A stretch of DNA of 24,130 bases from Bacteroidota bacterium (GTDB lineage Bacteria; Bacteroidota; Bacteroidia; Flavobacteriales; Weeksellaceae). Below the pieces are notes generated by a model. It did no database searches and was not told where the DNA came from. It worked only from the letters and a program-made list of their open reading frames with translations. Position numbers and translations under genes: made by a program. The stretch spans positions 1 through 24,130 of the forward strand of contig JAEWIE010000023.1 in assembly GCA_023387375.1 (NCBI GenBank), written 5' to 3'. Shown here one piece after another: positions 1-7,431 of this stretch. Each line of letters starts with the position of its first letter. Within the stretch, counting starts at the first letter, position 1.

Positions 1-1082
1 TATTCGTGGACCTTGGTGGCGTAGACGGACTAATTCACATTACAGACCTTTCTTGGTCAAGAGTGAACCATCCATCTGAAATCCTAGAAGACGGACAAAC
101 TGTGAAAGTGGTTATCCTTGACTTCGATGATGAGAAAACAAGAATCCAATTGGGTATGAAGCAATTGGAACCGCACCCATGGGATGCCCTTTCTGCTGAT
201 TTAAAAGTAGGAGATAGAGTAAAAGGAAAAGTAGTAGTTCTTGCTGACTACGGTGCATTCGTTGAGATTGCTCCAGGTGTAGAAGGACTTATCCACGTAT
301 CTGAAATGTCTTGGTCTACTCACTTAAGAAGTGCAGGTGACTTTGTCAAAGTAGGAGACGAAGTAGAAGCAGAAGTACTTACTTTAGACAGAGAAGACAG
401 AAAAATTTCTTTAGGTATCAAGCAACTTAGCAAAGATCCATGGGAAAATATCGAGTCTAAGTATCCAGTAGGATCTAAGCACGTAGGAACCGTAAGAAAC
501 TTCACCAACTTTGGTGTGTTCGTAGAACTAGAAGAAGGAATCGACGGACTTATCTACATCTCTGACCTTTCTTGGACTAAGAAAATCAAACACCCGTCTG
601 AGTTCTGTAATGTAGGCGATAAACTAGAAGTTGTCGTTCTTGAACTTGACACTGCGGCTAGAAGACTTTCTTTAGGTCACAAACAACTTCAAGCAAACCC
701 TTGGGATAAATTCGAAACCAAATATGCAGAAGGAACTGTTCTTACAGGAACTGCAACGGACGTATTTGACAAAGGAGCTCAAGTTCAATTCGAAGATGCA
801 GAAGTAGAAGCATTTTGTCCTTCAAGATTATTAGAGAAAGCTGATGGATCTAAAATCAAAAAAGGAGAAACAGCTGAATTTAAAGTAATTGAATTCAACA
901 AAGAATTCAAAAGAGTAGTGGTTTCCCACACAGGTACTTTTAAAGAAGAAGAAAGAAGATCAAACACTTCGTCAAACTCTTCTTCTAACAAGCCAGCGGC
1001 TTCCACAGGGGATGAAAAAACAACCCTAGGAGATATCGATGCGCTTGCAGCACTTAAAAAGAAAATGGAAGGAGGAGAATAA
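1..1082 (+). CDS. rpsA: 30S ribosomal protein S1, C-terminal part (5' end outside window)
   Basis: This is the C-terminal part of ribosomal protein S1, which binds mRNA on the 30S subunit through repeated S1 (OB-fold) domains. The reading frame is already open at base 3, so the true start lies upstream; the GTG at 6 is an internal valine codon. Four S1 repeats are visible, at about 3-150, 205-415, 460-680 and 720-930. The first three carry the typical core GLIH/YIS-(D/E)-(L/M)SW and a closing SLGxKQL; the second and third also show the FGVFVEL-type strand. The fourth has drifted, with an AFCPSRLLE core and no SLG close. A Ser/Asn-rich linker and a short Lys/Glu tail end the protein. E. coli S1 has six repeats in 557 residues, so roughly two are missing here. 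A terminator follows 25 bases after the stop. Identification is firm. Confidence 0.96.
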   Translation, partial: FVDLGGVDGLIHITDLSWSRVNHPSEILEDGQTVKVVILDFDDEKTRIQLGMKQLEPHPWDALSADLKVGDRVKGKVVVLADYGAFVEIAPGVEGLIHVSEMSWSTHLRSAGDFVKVGDEVEAEVLTLDREDRKISLGIKQLSKDPWENIESKYPVGSKHVGTVRNFTNFGVFVELEEGIDGLIYISDLSWTKKIKHPSEFCNVGDKLEVVVLELDTAARRLSLGHKQLQANPWDKFETKYAEGTVLTGTATDVFDKGAQVQFEDAEVEAFCPSRLLEKADGSKIKKGETAEFKVIEFNKEFKRVVVSHTGTFKEEERRSNTSSNSSSNKPAASTGDEKTTLGDIDALAALKKKMEGGE

Positions 1083-1107
1083 TTCTTTATCGCCATTTAA
1101 ATAACGA

Positions 1108-1144
1108 GAAGCTGTCTCTTTTTGGAGGCAGCTTCTTTTTTTTT
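1108..1144 (+). terminator. Rho-independent terminator of rpsA
   Basis: An 11-bp stem (1108-1118 with 1125-1135, one G-U pair) closes a 6-base loop and is followed by nine T residues. It ends the rpsA transcript. There is no T-run on the opposite strand, so it is a poor terminator for the convergent GNAT gene. Confidence 0.9.
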
Positions 1145-1196
1145 CATGAGGACATTTTTTCTATTCGCTGGATCTTTAGATTCTCTACTCCAAAAT

Positions 1197-1661
1197 CTAC
1201 TTGGCCTTCCATACTATTTTCACAGCGGAAAGCGTCGGGAGCTCAAGTCTTTCGCCTTCTATCCTCTCAAAATCATTTTTAAAGTAAAATTCTAAAGGAG
1301 ACCTATAGTAAGAGCCGTCTTCTTTCTTTTCCTCTTTGCCATCAATCACCCAGCCGTAGATCGAGTTCTCATTCTCTTTCAACCGATTTAGAAGCTTTGT
1401 TCCTATACCTTTACCTTGCGCATTTTTTGAAAGGATAATGGCAAACCAAGACTCATTTTCTCTTCTAAACCGAGCGGCCCAACCTAGAATAGTGCCTTTA
1501 TTGATAAGCAGAAAATGAACGGCCTGAGAGAGCCCCTCTACATAGCTCTCCACCTTCTCTAAAGATTCGAATGCAAGCCTCTTGGGATACTCCGTATTCC
1601 ATAGGACTTGTAGGGCCCTCTTCTCATCCAAGTTTAACTGGGAAGTTTGATATATTTTCAT
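1197..1661 (-). CDS. GNAT family N-acetyltransferase
   Basis: This is a 154-residue protein with the GNAT acetyl-CoA-binding signature: a strand rich in I/L (FAIILS, about 73-78) followed by the pyrophosphate loop QGKGIG at 82-87 and a helix beginning TKLLNRL. It would transfer an acetyl group from acetyl-CoA to an amine. The substrate cannot be told from sequence, and nothing nearby suggests one. It has no signal peptide, so it should be cytoplasmic. It lies downstream of rpe on the same strand, 65 bases away, but a terminator-like hairpin stands between them, only 18 bases before its ATG. Expression therefore needs read-through or a promoter I cannot see clearly (a TAAATTAG-like element lies just upstream of the hairpin). 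Family is secure, function open. Confidence 0.85.
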   Translation of the reverse strand: MKIYQTSQLNLDEKRALQVLWNTEYPKRLAFESLEKVESYVEGLSQAVHFLLINKGTILGWAARFRRENESWFAIILSKNAQGKGIGTKLLNRLKENENSIYGWVIDGKEEKKEDGSYYRSPLEFYFKNDFERIEGERLELPTLSAVKIVWKAK

Positions 1662-1671
1662 ACACTAAAAA

Positions 1672-1697
1672 TAAAAAAAAGCCAGCATATGCTGACT
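1672..1697 (-). terminator. Rho-independent terminator of the M42 peptidase-rpe unit
   Basis: On the minus strand an AGTCAGC / GCTGGCT stem (one G-U pair) with an ATAT loop is followed by eight T residues. It lies 29 bases after the rpe stop and 18 bases before the GNAT start. Confidence 0.82.
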
Positions 1698-1726
1698 TTC
1701 TAATTTAGATCTTATTTTGATTTCTT

Positions 1727-2377
1727 TTATAACTTTAACAGCTCAATGGCGCGCTCTGGGTTTTCATGAGAGAAAACGGCATTTCCGGCGACGAGTACAT
1801 CCGCACCGGCCTCAAAAAGGCGAGAGGCATTCTCTAGATTGACACCTCCATCTACTTCGATAAGGGCGGTCGAATTATGGCTTACGATTAAATCCTTGGT
1901 TTCTGCAATTTTCTTGTAAGTGTTTTCAATAAACTTCTGTCCTCCAAAACCTGGATTGACGCTCATTAACAAGACAAGATCTACTTCTTCAATAATATCT
2001 TCAAGCATCATCACGGGAGTGGATGGGTTTAATACCACACCTGCTTTCGCACCCTTGTCTTGAATCAGACTAATCGTTCTGTGCAGATGTCGAGAAGCTT
2101 CATAATGCACTGAGACTAAATCCGCACCTGCATTAATAAATTCTTCCACATAATTTTCAGGTTCAAGAATCATTAAATGCACATCAATAAATTTCTCTGC
2201 GTGCTCTTTAATGGTTTTCATCACAGGAAATCCAAAAGAAATGTTTGGAACAAAACGTCCATCCATCACATCTACGTGTAGCCAGTCGGCGTGCGATCGG
2301 TTAAGCATTTCGATGTCGCGCTGCAGGTTTCCAAAATCTGCGGATAGTAGGGAAGGAGCAATAAGTCGGTTTTTCAT
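1727..2377 (-). CDS. rpe: Ribulose-phosphate 3-epimerase
   Basis: This cytoplasmic TIM-barrel enzyme interconverts D-ribulose 5-phosphate and D-xylulose 5-phosphate in the non-oxidative pentose phosphate pathway. All family landmarks are present in 216 residues, the usual length: IAPSLLSADF at 6-15, the metal and catalytic region LHVDVMDG (His34, Asp36), DVHLMI (His67), the mobile-loop motif MSVNPGFGGQ, and the phosphate and catalytic stretch IEVDGGVN near 173-180. It starts with ATG 30 bases after the stop of the M42 peptidase gene on the same strand, so the two are probably co-transcribed. A clear terminator follows. Pairing with a peptidase looks like shared transcription rather than shared pathway. 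Confidence 0.96.
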   Translation of the reverse strand: MKNRLIAPSLLSADFGNLQRDIEMLNRSHADWLHVDVMDGRFVPNISFGFPVMKTIKEHAEKFIDVHLMILEPENYVEEFINAGADLVSVHYEASRHLHRTISLIQDKGAKAGVVLNPSTPVMMLEDIIEEVDLVLLMSVNPGFGGQKFIENTYKKIAETKDLIVSHNSTALIEVDGGVNLENASRLFEAGADVLVAGNAVFSHENPERAIELLKL

Positions 2378-2407
2378 GTTTTTACTAATAATAGATTTGC
2401 CAAAGGC

Positions 2408-3484
2408 TTAGTGGTACTTAAGATTCATTTTTGGATCGATGCCAAGGAGCGTCTCGTAGATAAGGTCAATGACATGTTTTACGTCTTCTTTACTCACCAT
2501 TTCTACGGTGGTGTGCATGTAGCGAAGGGGCAAAGAGATAAGGGCACTTGGAACCCCTCCGTTAGAATGCGCAAAGGCGTCCGTATCGGTTCCTGTAGAT
2601 CTGCTAGCGGCTGCTCTTTGAAAAGGAATTTTCTTGGACTTAGCACTCTTTACAATAAGTTCTCTTAGGTTGTGGTGCACACTTGGCGCATAAAATAGGA
2701 CAGGGCCCTCGCCACATTTTTGATCTCCCTCTTTCTTCTTTTCAATCATAGGGGTTGAGGTGTCGTGCGTCACGTCGGTTACAATCGCGATGTTCGGTTT
2801 AATCGTATCTGCAATCATATCCGCTCCATAAAGTCCTACTTCTTCTTGCACGGAGTTCACAATGTAAAGACCAAAAGGAAGCTCTTTTTTGCCTTCTTTT
2901 AAAAGTTTGGCCACTTGTGCAATCATAAAGCCTCCCATTCGGTTGTCTAGGGCTCTACACACAAAATACTTGTCATTTAATTCAAAAAATTCGTCTGGAT
3001 ACGTAATCATGCACCCTACATAGATTCCCAAACTTTCGACTTCTTTCTTAGAACTGGCTCCGCAGTCAATGAAGATGTTTTCAATCTTAGGTGCCGGCTC
3101 GTTTGAATTCACGCCTCTGGTATGAATAGCGGGCCATCCAAAGACTCCTTTCACGACGCCTTTTTCACCATGAATATTCACTACTTTCGAAGGAGCAATC
3201 ATCTGATCTGAACCTCCGTTTCTAATGACATAGATAAGCCCATCGTCGGTAATGTAATTCACATACCATGAGATCTCATCTGCATGGGCCTCAATGACCA
3301 CTTTAAACTCTGCTTTTGGGTTGATAACCCCATAGCATGTTCCATAGTGATCCACTTTTATTTCATCAACATAAGGCTTTAAAAAGTCCATCCAAACCTT
3401 TTGTCCGCCTCTTTCATACCCAGTGGGAGAAGCCGTGTTTAAATAGGTTTCGAGGAACTTCATTGATTTTTTATCAAATTTCAT
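2408..3484 (-). CDS. M42 family metallopeptidase (glutamyl/deblocking aminopeptidase type)
   Basis: This is a dinuclear-zinc aminopeptidase of family M42 (PepA/FrvX/tetrahedral aminopeptidase type), which trims peptides in the cytoplasm. Numbered from the chosen ATG, the metal ligands and catalytic residues are visible: His67 in EAHADE with Asp69, bridging Asp180 in ALDNR, the Glu214-Glu215 pair in VQEEVG, Asp237 in VTDVTH and His324 in RYMHT. Length is 358 residues, normal for the family. The frame extends upstream to a GTG at 3514, adding ten residues. I prefer ATG at 3484 because family members, as I recall them, begin with a similar MKFD sequence, and because a weak -7-like element (3515-3522) would place the transcript start after the GTG. 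It has no signal peptide. It is divergent from the DUF4294 gene and probably co-transcribed with rpe. Confidence 0.93.
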   Translation of the reverse strand: MKFDKKSMKFLETYLNTASPTGYERGGQKVWMDFLKPYVDEIKVDHYGTCYGVINPKAEFKVVIEAHADEISWYVNYITDDGLIYVIRNGGSDQMIAPSKVVNIHGEKGVVKGVFGWPAIHTRGVNSNEPAPKIENIFIDCGASSKKEVESLGIYVGCMITYPDEFFELNDKYFVCRALDNRMGGFMIAQVAKLLKEGKKELPFGLYIVNSVQEEVGLYGADMIADTIKPNIAIVTDVTHDTSTPMIEKKKEGDQKCGEGPVLFYAPSVHHNLRELIVKSAKSKKIPFQRAAASRSTGTDTDAFAHSNGGVPSALISLPLRYMHTTVEMVSKEDVKHVIDLIYETLLGIDPKMNLKYH

Positions 3485-3538
3485 GAAAGGGAATGTTTTT
3501 TGTAGTTTTAACACTAGAATTTAAGCGATGTAAAAATA

Positions 3539-4246
3539 ATGAAATTATACAAGATAACAGGCATCTTGGTGTTGCTTTTCGGAAGCTCGCTACTCAAAGC
3601 GCAAAACGATACCATTGCTCTGCCCCTCTCGAAATATCCTGCAAGTAGCCTGCAAACCGATGAATTTGGGAACAAGTACTACTACGACGTTAGGCAAAAA
3701 GCAAAAATCTATGAGATCGATGGTGAGACTGTAGTGGTCATGGATGAACTCGTACTTCAAAAAAAACCGCATTTCAATAATGAACTTGATCGAAATTATT
3801 ATTTCTTTCTCAACAAAAAACTTAATCGAGTTTATCCTCTCTTTCTAACCGCTTTAGAGCAGTACAGAACCCTAGAGAGTACCCTTGAAAAAATGAGTCC
3901 TTCTGAGAAGCGCAAGTATGCGAAAGAGAAGCAAAATGAACTCGCTAGTGAGTACGAAGCAAAGCTTCGAAATTTGACCACTTCCGAGGGACAGGTTTTT
4001 GCTAAACTCATGCACCGTGCGACGGGAAAGAACGTTTATGAGATTATCAAAGATTTACGGGGAGGATGGAGCGCCTTTTGGTGGAATGTGAAAGGGAACG
4101 CCGCAGACATTGAACTGAAAAAAGAATACAATCCTTATAAATACAGAGATGATGAATTTGTCGAATCTCTTTTGCAGAGTAACTGGAATGTCGGATATTT
4201 GCAACCCTATCCGGGATACCAAGACTTTAAAATCAAAAGAGAATGA
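3539..4246 (+). CDS. DUF4294 domain protein, exported
   Basis: This is a 235-residue protein with an N-terminal signal peptide (a basic start, hydrophobic 7-17, cleavage probably after KA at about 20-21, leaving an N-terminal Gln), so it should act in the periplasm or outer envelope. The rest matches the Bacteroidota family DUF4294: a VVVMDEL segment, an RNYYFFLNKKLNRVYPLF segment, a charged helical middle (about 110-145), then LTTSEGQ, LMHRATG and a LRGGWSAFWWN segment near 174-184. Function is unknown. Its TGA stop overlaps the ATG of the S1/P1 nuclease gene by 4 bases, so the two are translated from one message. Recognition of the family is from memory of its pattern. Confidence 0.85.
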   Translation: MKLYKITGILVLLFGSSLLKAQNDTIALPLSKYPASSLQTDEFGNKYYYDVRQKAKIYEIDGETVVVMDELVLQKKPHFNNELDRNYYFFLNKKLNRVYPLFLTALEQYRTLESTLEKMSPSEKRKYAKEKQNELASEYEAKLRNLTTSEGQVFAKLMHRATGKNVYEIIKDLRGGWSAFWWNVKGNAADIELKKEYNPYKYRDDEFVESLLQSNWNVGYLQPYPGYQDFKIKRE

Positions 4247-5037
4247 CAAACAAAATTACTCTAAGACTTCTTGCTTTCGTCTTTATGTGCCAATATGCAA
4301 GTGTTTTTGCATGGGGCACCACGGGACATCGCGTGGTGGCCGAAGTGGCTGAGAACAATTTAAAAGCTTCCACTAAGCACAAACTTAAAAAAATACTAGG
4401 CAAGCAAAAGCTCGCGTACTGGGCTAACTGGCCTGACTTTATTAAGTCCGATACGACGGGGCATTGGAAACACACGGAGGCCTGGCATTACGTAAATGTG
4501 AGTCCACAAAGTTCAAAAGCAGACTTTATTCGGGTGCTTCAGGCGCAAGAGGCTCCTACGCTCTATACAGAGATTAAAGCGATTGAAAACCGATTAAAAA
4601 ACGAAAAGCTCACCAAAGAACAAAAAGAGATTGAGCTTCGTTTCTTAATTCACTTAGTAGGAGATTTAGCACAGCCCATGCACACGGGCCGCGCCGAGGA
4701 TCTTGGAGGAAACAAAATTCGTATTAAATACTTTGGGCAAAACACGAATTTGCACTCTCTATGGGACAGTAAACTTATTGATGCAAACCAGTACAGCTAT
4801 ACGGAATACGCAAAGATTTTAGATGTAAAAACCAGGAGAGAGAAAAAACAGCTCATGAAAGGAAGCCTTGAGGACTGGCTTTACGAATCTCACAAGGCGG
4901 CAAATACGATTTACGCATACACCAAAGCGGATCAAAATTACACGTATGGCTATTTATACCGCTTCAATTCGCTGCTGGAAAAGCAGCTCTATGAAGGAGG
5001 TCTTCATTTAGCGCAAGTATTAAATGAGGTTCTTTAA
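4243..5037 (+). CDS. S1/P1 family nuclease, exported
   Basis: This is a zinc-dependent S1/P1-type single-strand nuclease, 264 residues, secreted through a signal peptide cleaved after VFA (residue 23). In this family the mature N-terminal Trp itself binds zinc, and here cleavage leaves Trp24 at the N-terminus. All nine expected ligands can be placed: Trp24, His29, Asp65 (WPDF), His82 (WHYVN), His137 and Asp141 (HLVGD), His147 (QPMH), His171 and Asp175 (LHSLWD). It should therefore be active, degrading RNA or single-stranded DNA outside the cytoplasm, perhaps for phosphate or nucleoside supply. It starts inside the last codons of the DUF4294 gene (4-base overlap). At the other end its last 18 bases overlap the convergent NUDIX gene, with no terminator between. 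Confidence 0.93.
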   Translation: MTNKITLRLLAFVFMCQYASVFAWGTTGHRVVAEVAENNLKASTKHKLKKILGKQKLAYWANWPDFIKSDTTGHWKHTEAWHYVNVSPQSSKADFIRVLQAQEAPTLYTEIKAIENRLKNEKLTKEQKEIELRFLIHLVGDLAQPMHTGRAEDLGGNKIRIKYFGQNTNLHSLWDSKLIDANQYSYTEYAKILDVKTRREKKQLMKGSLEDWLYESHKAANTIYAYTKADQNYTYGYLYRFNSLLEKQLYEGGLHLAQVLNEVL

Positions 5038-5445
5038 GAATTTTTGACTCAGTAACGAAAAGACCTGATGATCGACAGGTAATAGGAATGGATTTTCTTC
5101 TTTGAGGGAAATCCATTCTATTTTTTCAATGGAAGGTTCCTTTACAAGAAGCTCTGATTCGTTTGTGAGCTCGCACGTATAATACACGGTAAAGATTTGT
5201 TCATTGTTTCGAAATTTAGAAAGGACAAATTCTTCCTGCGTGTAAAAATGCTTTATATTTTCAATCTTTAAATTCAGCTCTTCCAAAAATTCTCTTTTAA
5301 GGCACTCAAGGCCGCCTTCGCCGAACTCAAGACCCCCGCCTGGGAATTTTAATAGCTTTTCTCCCGCATACATTTCGTGGAGCGCCATGACATGACCCTG
5401 CTTTAGACAAAGACCATAAATGCGAATATTAAATTGATTTGTCAT
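5020..5445 (-). CDS. NUDIX hydrolase
   Basis: This is a 141-residue NUDIX pyrophosphohydrolase, which cleaves nucleoside diphosphates linked to another group; the substrate is not evident. The NUDIX box reads Gly37-x5-Glu43-x7-Arg51-Glu52-Phe-x-Glu55-Glu56-x-Asn58-Leu. The metal-binding glutamates are intact, but the usual final Gly is Asn58. That position is not a metal ligand, so activity is likely kept. There is no signal peptide. The gene begins 12 bases after the mnmD stop on the same strand and probably shares its transcript. Its 3' end overlaps the convergent nuclease gene by 18 bases. Confidence 0.9.
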   Translation of the reverse strand: MTNQFNIRIYGLCLKQGHVMALHEMYAGEKLLKFPGGGLEFGEGGLECLKREFLEELNLKIENIKHFYTQEEFVLSKFRNNEQIFTVYYTCELTNESELLVKEPSIEKIEWISLKEENPFLLPVDHQVFSLLSQKFLKNLI

Positions 5446-5457
5446 TTTTTTAGCTTC

Positions 5458-6132
5458 TTAAAGTTTATGGGCGTTAATCATTTCTCTTTTTCCGGGTGGA
5501 CCAGGCTTCTTCTCGACTTCAAAGGATAGATCGAGTAGGGCTCGCCGCATACTACCTTTGGAGCTGTAGGTGGTAAAGAGTCCACCGACCTTCATTTTGT
5601 CCGCCACCAGAGAAAGTAGATCTTTCTCCCAGAGTTCAGGCTGAACCCTTGCGCCAAAGCAATCAAAGTAAACGAGGTCCACTAGAGGCATACTAAGCGA
5701 TTTCAAGTCGAAAAAGTCAGCCTCTATTTTAGTGACAAAGAAGTTCTTACAAACTTCTACCGCCTCTCCCCAAGGAGCCGCATGAAGCTTATCAAAGTAG
5801 GTCGAAAGCTTGTTATTTTCAAAAAGAGTAGGATATTCCAGCTCTGAAAGTTCTGCAGGCAAAACGGGGAATTTTTCAAGAGTATAATAATGGATCGTTT
5901 TTTCCTCACGCATTTTTAAAAACTCATCAATCGTAACCAAAACGTTTAAACCTGTTCCAAATCCGAGTTCTAAAATATTAATTTCACAATTTTGAACGAG
6001 TTTAAACCCATTTTCTATAAATACGAACTTCGCCTCTTGCAAAGCCCCATGCCCAGAGTGATACCCTTCGTTTAATTCTTTGATAAACAAAGTTTTACTG
6101 CCGTCATTTGTGAATTTAACCTCTCTTTCCAT
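5458..6132 (-). CDS. mnmD: tRNA (5-methylaminomethyl-2-thiouridine)(34)-methyltransferase, stand-alone MnmD
   Basis: This is an SAM-dependent methyltransferase of the DUF752/MnmD family, completing mnm5s2U at wobble position 34 of tRNAs after MnmE/MnmG. In 224 residues it shows the SAM loop ELGFGTG at 55-61, FDCFG around Asp157 followed by QPELW, the TYSSKGSMRRAL segment near 188-199 and the C-terminal GPPGKREM. In E. coli this domain is fused to an FAD oxidase as MnmC; here the protein ends after the methyltransferase. The frame can be extended to a TTG at 6147, but that codon lies inside the -7 element of the promoter described separately, so ATG at 6132 is chosen. It probably leads an operon with the NUDIX gene and is divergent from ilvE. 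Confidence 0.9.
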   Translation of the reverse strand: MEREVKFTNDGSKTLFIKELNEGYHSGHGALQEAKFVFIENGFKLVQNCEINILELGFGTGLNVLVTIDEFLKMREEKTIHYYTLEKFPVLPAELSELEYPTLFENNKLSTYFDKLHAAPWGEAVEVCKNFFVTKIEADFFDLKSLSMPLVDLVYFDCFGARVQPELWEKDLLSLVADKMKVGGLFTTYSSKGSMRRALLDLSFEVEKKPGPPGKREMINAHKL

Positions 6133-6140
6133 AACAATAT

Positions 6141-6171
6141 TTGTCAAATTTAAAATTAATATTTATATTTA
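6141..6171 (+). promoter_or_regulatory. Candidate ilvE promoter
   Basis: TTG at 6141-6143, a 20-base spacer and TATATTTA at 6164-6171 fit the Bacteroidota pattern TTG-N17-23-TAnnTTTG with one mismatch. It would give a leader of about 40 bases before the ilvE ATG at 6215. It interlocks with the opposing mnmD promoter. Confidence 0.55.
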
Positions 6172-6175
6172 TCAA
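6145..6175 (-). promoter_or_regulatory. mnmD promoter
   Basis: On the minus strand TTG (6175-6173), a 20-base spacer and TAAATTTG (6152-6145) match the Bacteroidota consensus exactly. Transcription would begin near 6140, giving a leader of under 10 bases before the ATG at 6132 and ruling out the upstream TTG start. Confidence 0.7.
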
Positions 6176-6214
6176 TTAAATTCTATCGTAAAATATAAAA
6201 ATATTTTTAATAAA

Positions 6215-7288
6215 ATGATAATTCAAAAAACAACCAATTCAAGAATTGATTCCTTCGATTCAGAAAACTATTCGTTCGGGGATCACTTTATAGACCACAT
6301 GGTTCTATGTGAATATGAGAATGGAAAATGGGGAGAACCAAGACTAGTGCCTTACGGTCCTCTTTCTTTTTCTCCAGCGAACATGGCATTCAACTATGGA
6401 CAGGCTTGTTTTGAGGGTATGAAAGCCTACAAAGACAAAGAGGGACAGGTGTTTTTATTTAGACCAGACAAGAATTTCACTCGTATAAACAAATCGGCGA
6501 CTCGTCTTGCGATGCCGGAAGTACCTGAGGAGGTATTTATGGGAGGATTAAAAGCCCTTATGGACATTGACCGCGCATGGGTTCCTCACGGTGAAGGGAA
6601 ATCTCTTTACATTCGTCCGCTTATTTTTGCGACAGAAGAAGGATTAAAAGCTAGAATTTCAAACAAATATATGTTTGCCATTGTGGCTTCTCCCGCCAAG
6701 AGTTACTACGCCGAGCCCGTAGCGGTTAAAATTTCAGATTACTATTCAAGATCTGCTAGCGGAGGGGTTGGATTTGCAAAAGCAGCAGGAAACTACGCCG
6801 CTTCTTTTTACCCCACAAAACTTGCGAACGAGGAAGGTTACGAACAAATCATATGGACGGATGACACTACGCATGAAAACTTTGAAGAGAGTGGAACGAT
6901 GAACGTTTTTGTCCGTATCGGAGATACGATATACACGCCCTCTACCTCGGAAAAGATTCTAGACGGAGTAACACGCGATAGTTTCATTCAGCTTGCAAAG
7001 AAAAGAAACTTAGAAGTGGTTGTAGGAGACGTGAAAGTGAAAGATGTAATTAAGGCGCACAAAGACGGAACTCTAAAAGAAGTATGGGGCGTGGGTACAG
7101 CCGTGGTTACTTCTGCTTTCAAAGCCATTGGCTATGGAGATGAGAGACTTGAGCTTCCTAAATTAAGCAAAGAAGAAAGCTACGCGCTTACCCTTCAAGA
7201 CGATCTTGTTTCGATTCAAACCAACCAAAAAGAAGATCCATTCGGATGGAGAGTTCTTGTAGAAGAAGGATTTGCGAACCAATTCTAA
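6215..7288 (+). CDS. ilvE: Branched-chain amino acid aminotransferase
   Basis: This is a PLP enzyme of fold type IV that interconverts leucine, isoleucine and valine with their 2-oxo acids, using glutamate/2-oxoglutarate. It is of the longer, eukaryote-like BCAT class (357 residues). Visible marks are FNYGQACFEGMKAY at about 59-72, LYIRPLIFAT at 131-140, the Schiff-base Lys189 in GVGFAKAAGNYAAS, and the ESGTMNVF stretch near 225-232. The frame is open upstream to 6080, but that part is an A/T-rich leader; the family N-terminus matches MIIQKT from the ATG at 6215, and the candidate promoter fits this. It is a single-gene unit with its own terminator. No leader peptide rich in Leu/Ile/Val codons is seen before it. 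Confidence 0.95.
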   Translation: MIIQKTTNSRIDSFDSENYSFGDHFIDHMVLCEYENGKWGEPRLVPYGPLSFSPANMAFNYGQACFEGMKAYKDKEGQVFLFRPDKNFTRINKSATRLAMPEVPEEVFMGGLKALMDIDRAWVPHGEGKSLYIRPLIFATEEGLKARISNKYMFAIVASPAKSYYAEPVAVKISDYYSRSASGGVGFAKAAGNYAASFYPTKLANEEGYEQIIWTDDTTHENFEESGTMNVFVRIGDTIYTPSTSEKILDGVTRDSFIQLAKKRNLEVVVGDVKVKDVIKAHKDGTLKEVWGVGTAVVTSAFKAIGYGDERLELPKLSKEESYALTLQDDLVSIQTNQKEDPFGWRVLVEEGFANQF

Positions 7289-7306
7289 GAACTATTTATA
7301 GATAAA

Positions 7307-7340
7307 AATAGCCGGGATTCATTCCCGGTTATTTTGTTTC
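7307..7340 (+). terminator. Rho-independent terminator of ilvE
   Basis: An 11-bp stem with one G-U pair (7307-7317 with 7323-7333) and a 5-base loop is followed by a T-rich tail, TTGTTTC. It starts 18 bases after the ilvE stop. Confidence 0.82.
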
Positions 7341-7367
7341 TAATACTCAAAAAAATCATTAATTTCG
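7334..7367 (+). promoter_or_regulatory. Weak candidate promoter of the cyclophilin-FKBP gene
   Basis: TTG at 7334-7336, 23 bases, then TAATTTCG at 7360-7367 (one mismatch to TAnnTTTG). The -33 element would sit in the tail of the ilvE terminator. The leader would be about 60 bases. Confidence 0.3.
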
Positions 7368-7431
7368 CAAAACGTTTTCTTTAGGCAAAAAGAAGATGGT
7401 AAATTTCTCTGCACCGCAAAAGAAAATTTAA

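Noticed and set aside
785..1096. Minus-strand open frame over the rpsA 3' end
   Set aside because: The Ser/Asn-rich S1 tail read in reverse gives an artificial hydrophobic frame; no promoter or homology is seen.
3482..3514. GTG at 3514 as start of the M42 peptidase
   Set aside because: The extra ten residues do not fit the family N-terminus as I recall it, and the codon coincides with the likely promoter region.
6080..6214. Upstream ATG at 6080 as start of ilvE
   Set aside because: The added residues are encoded by promoter-like A/T-rich DNA overlapping mnmD and do not resemble the aminotransferase.
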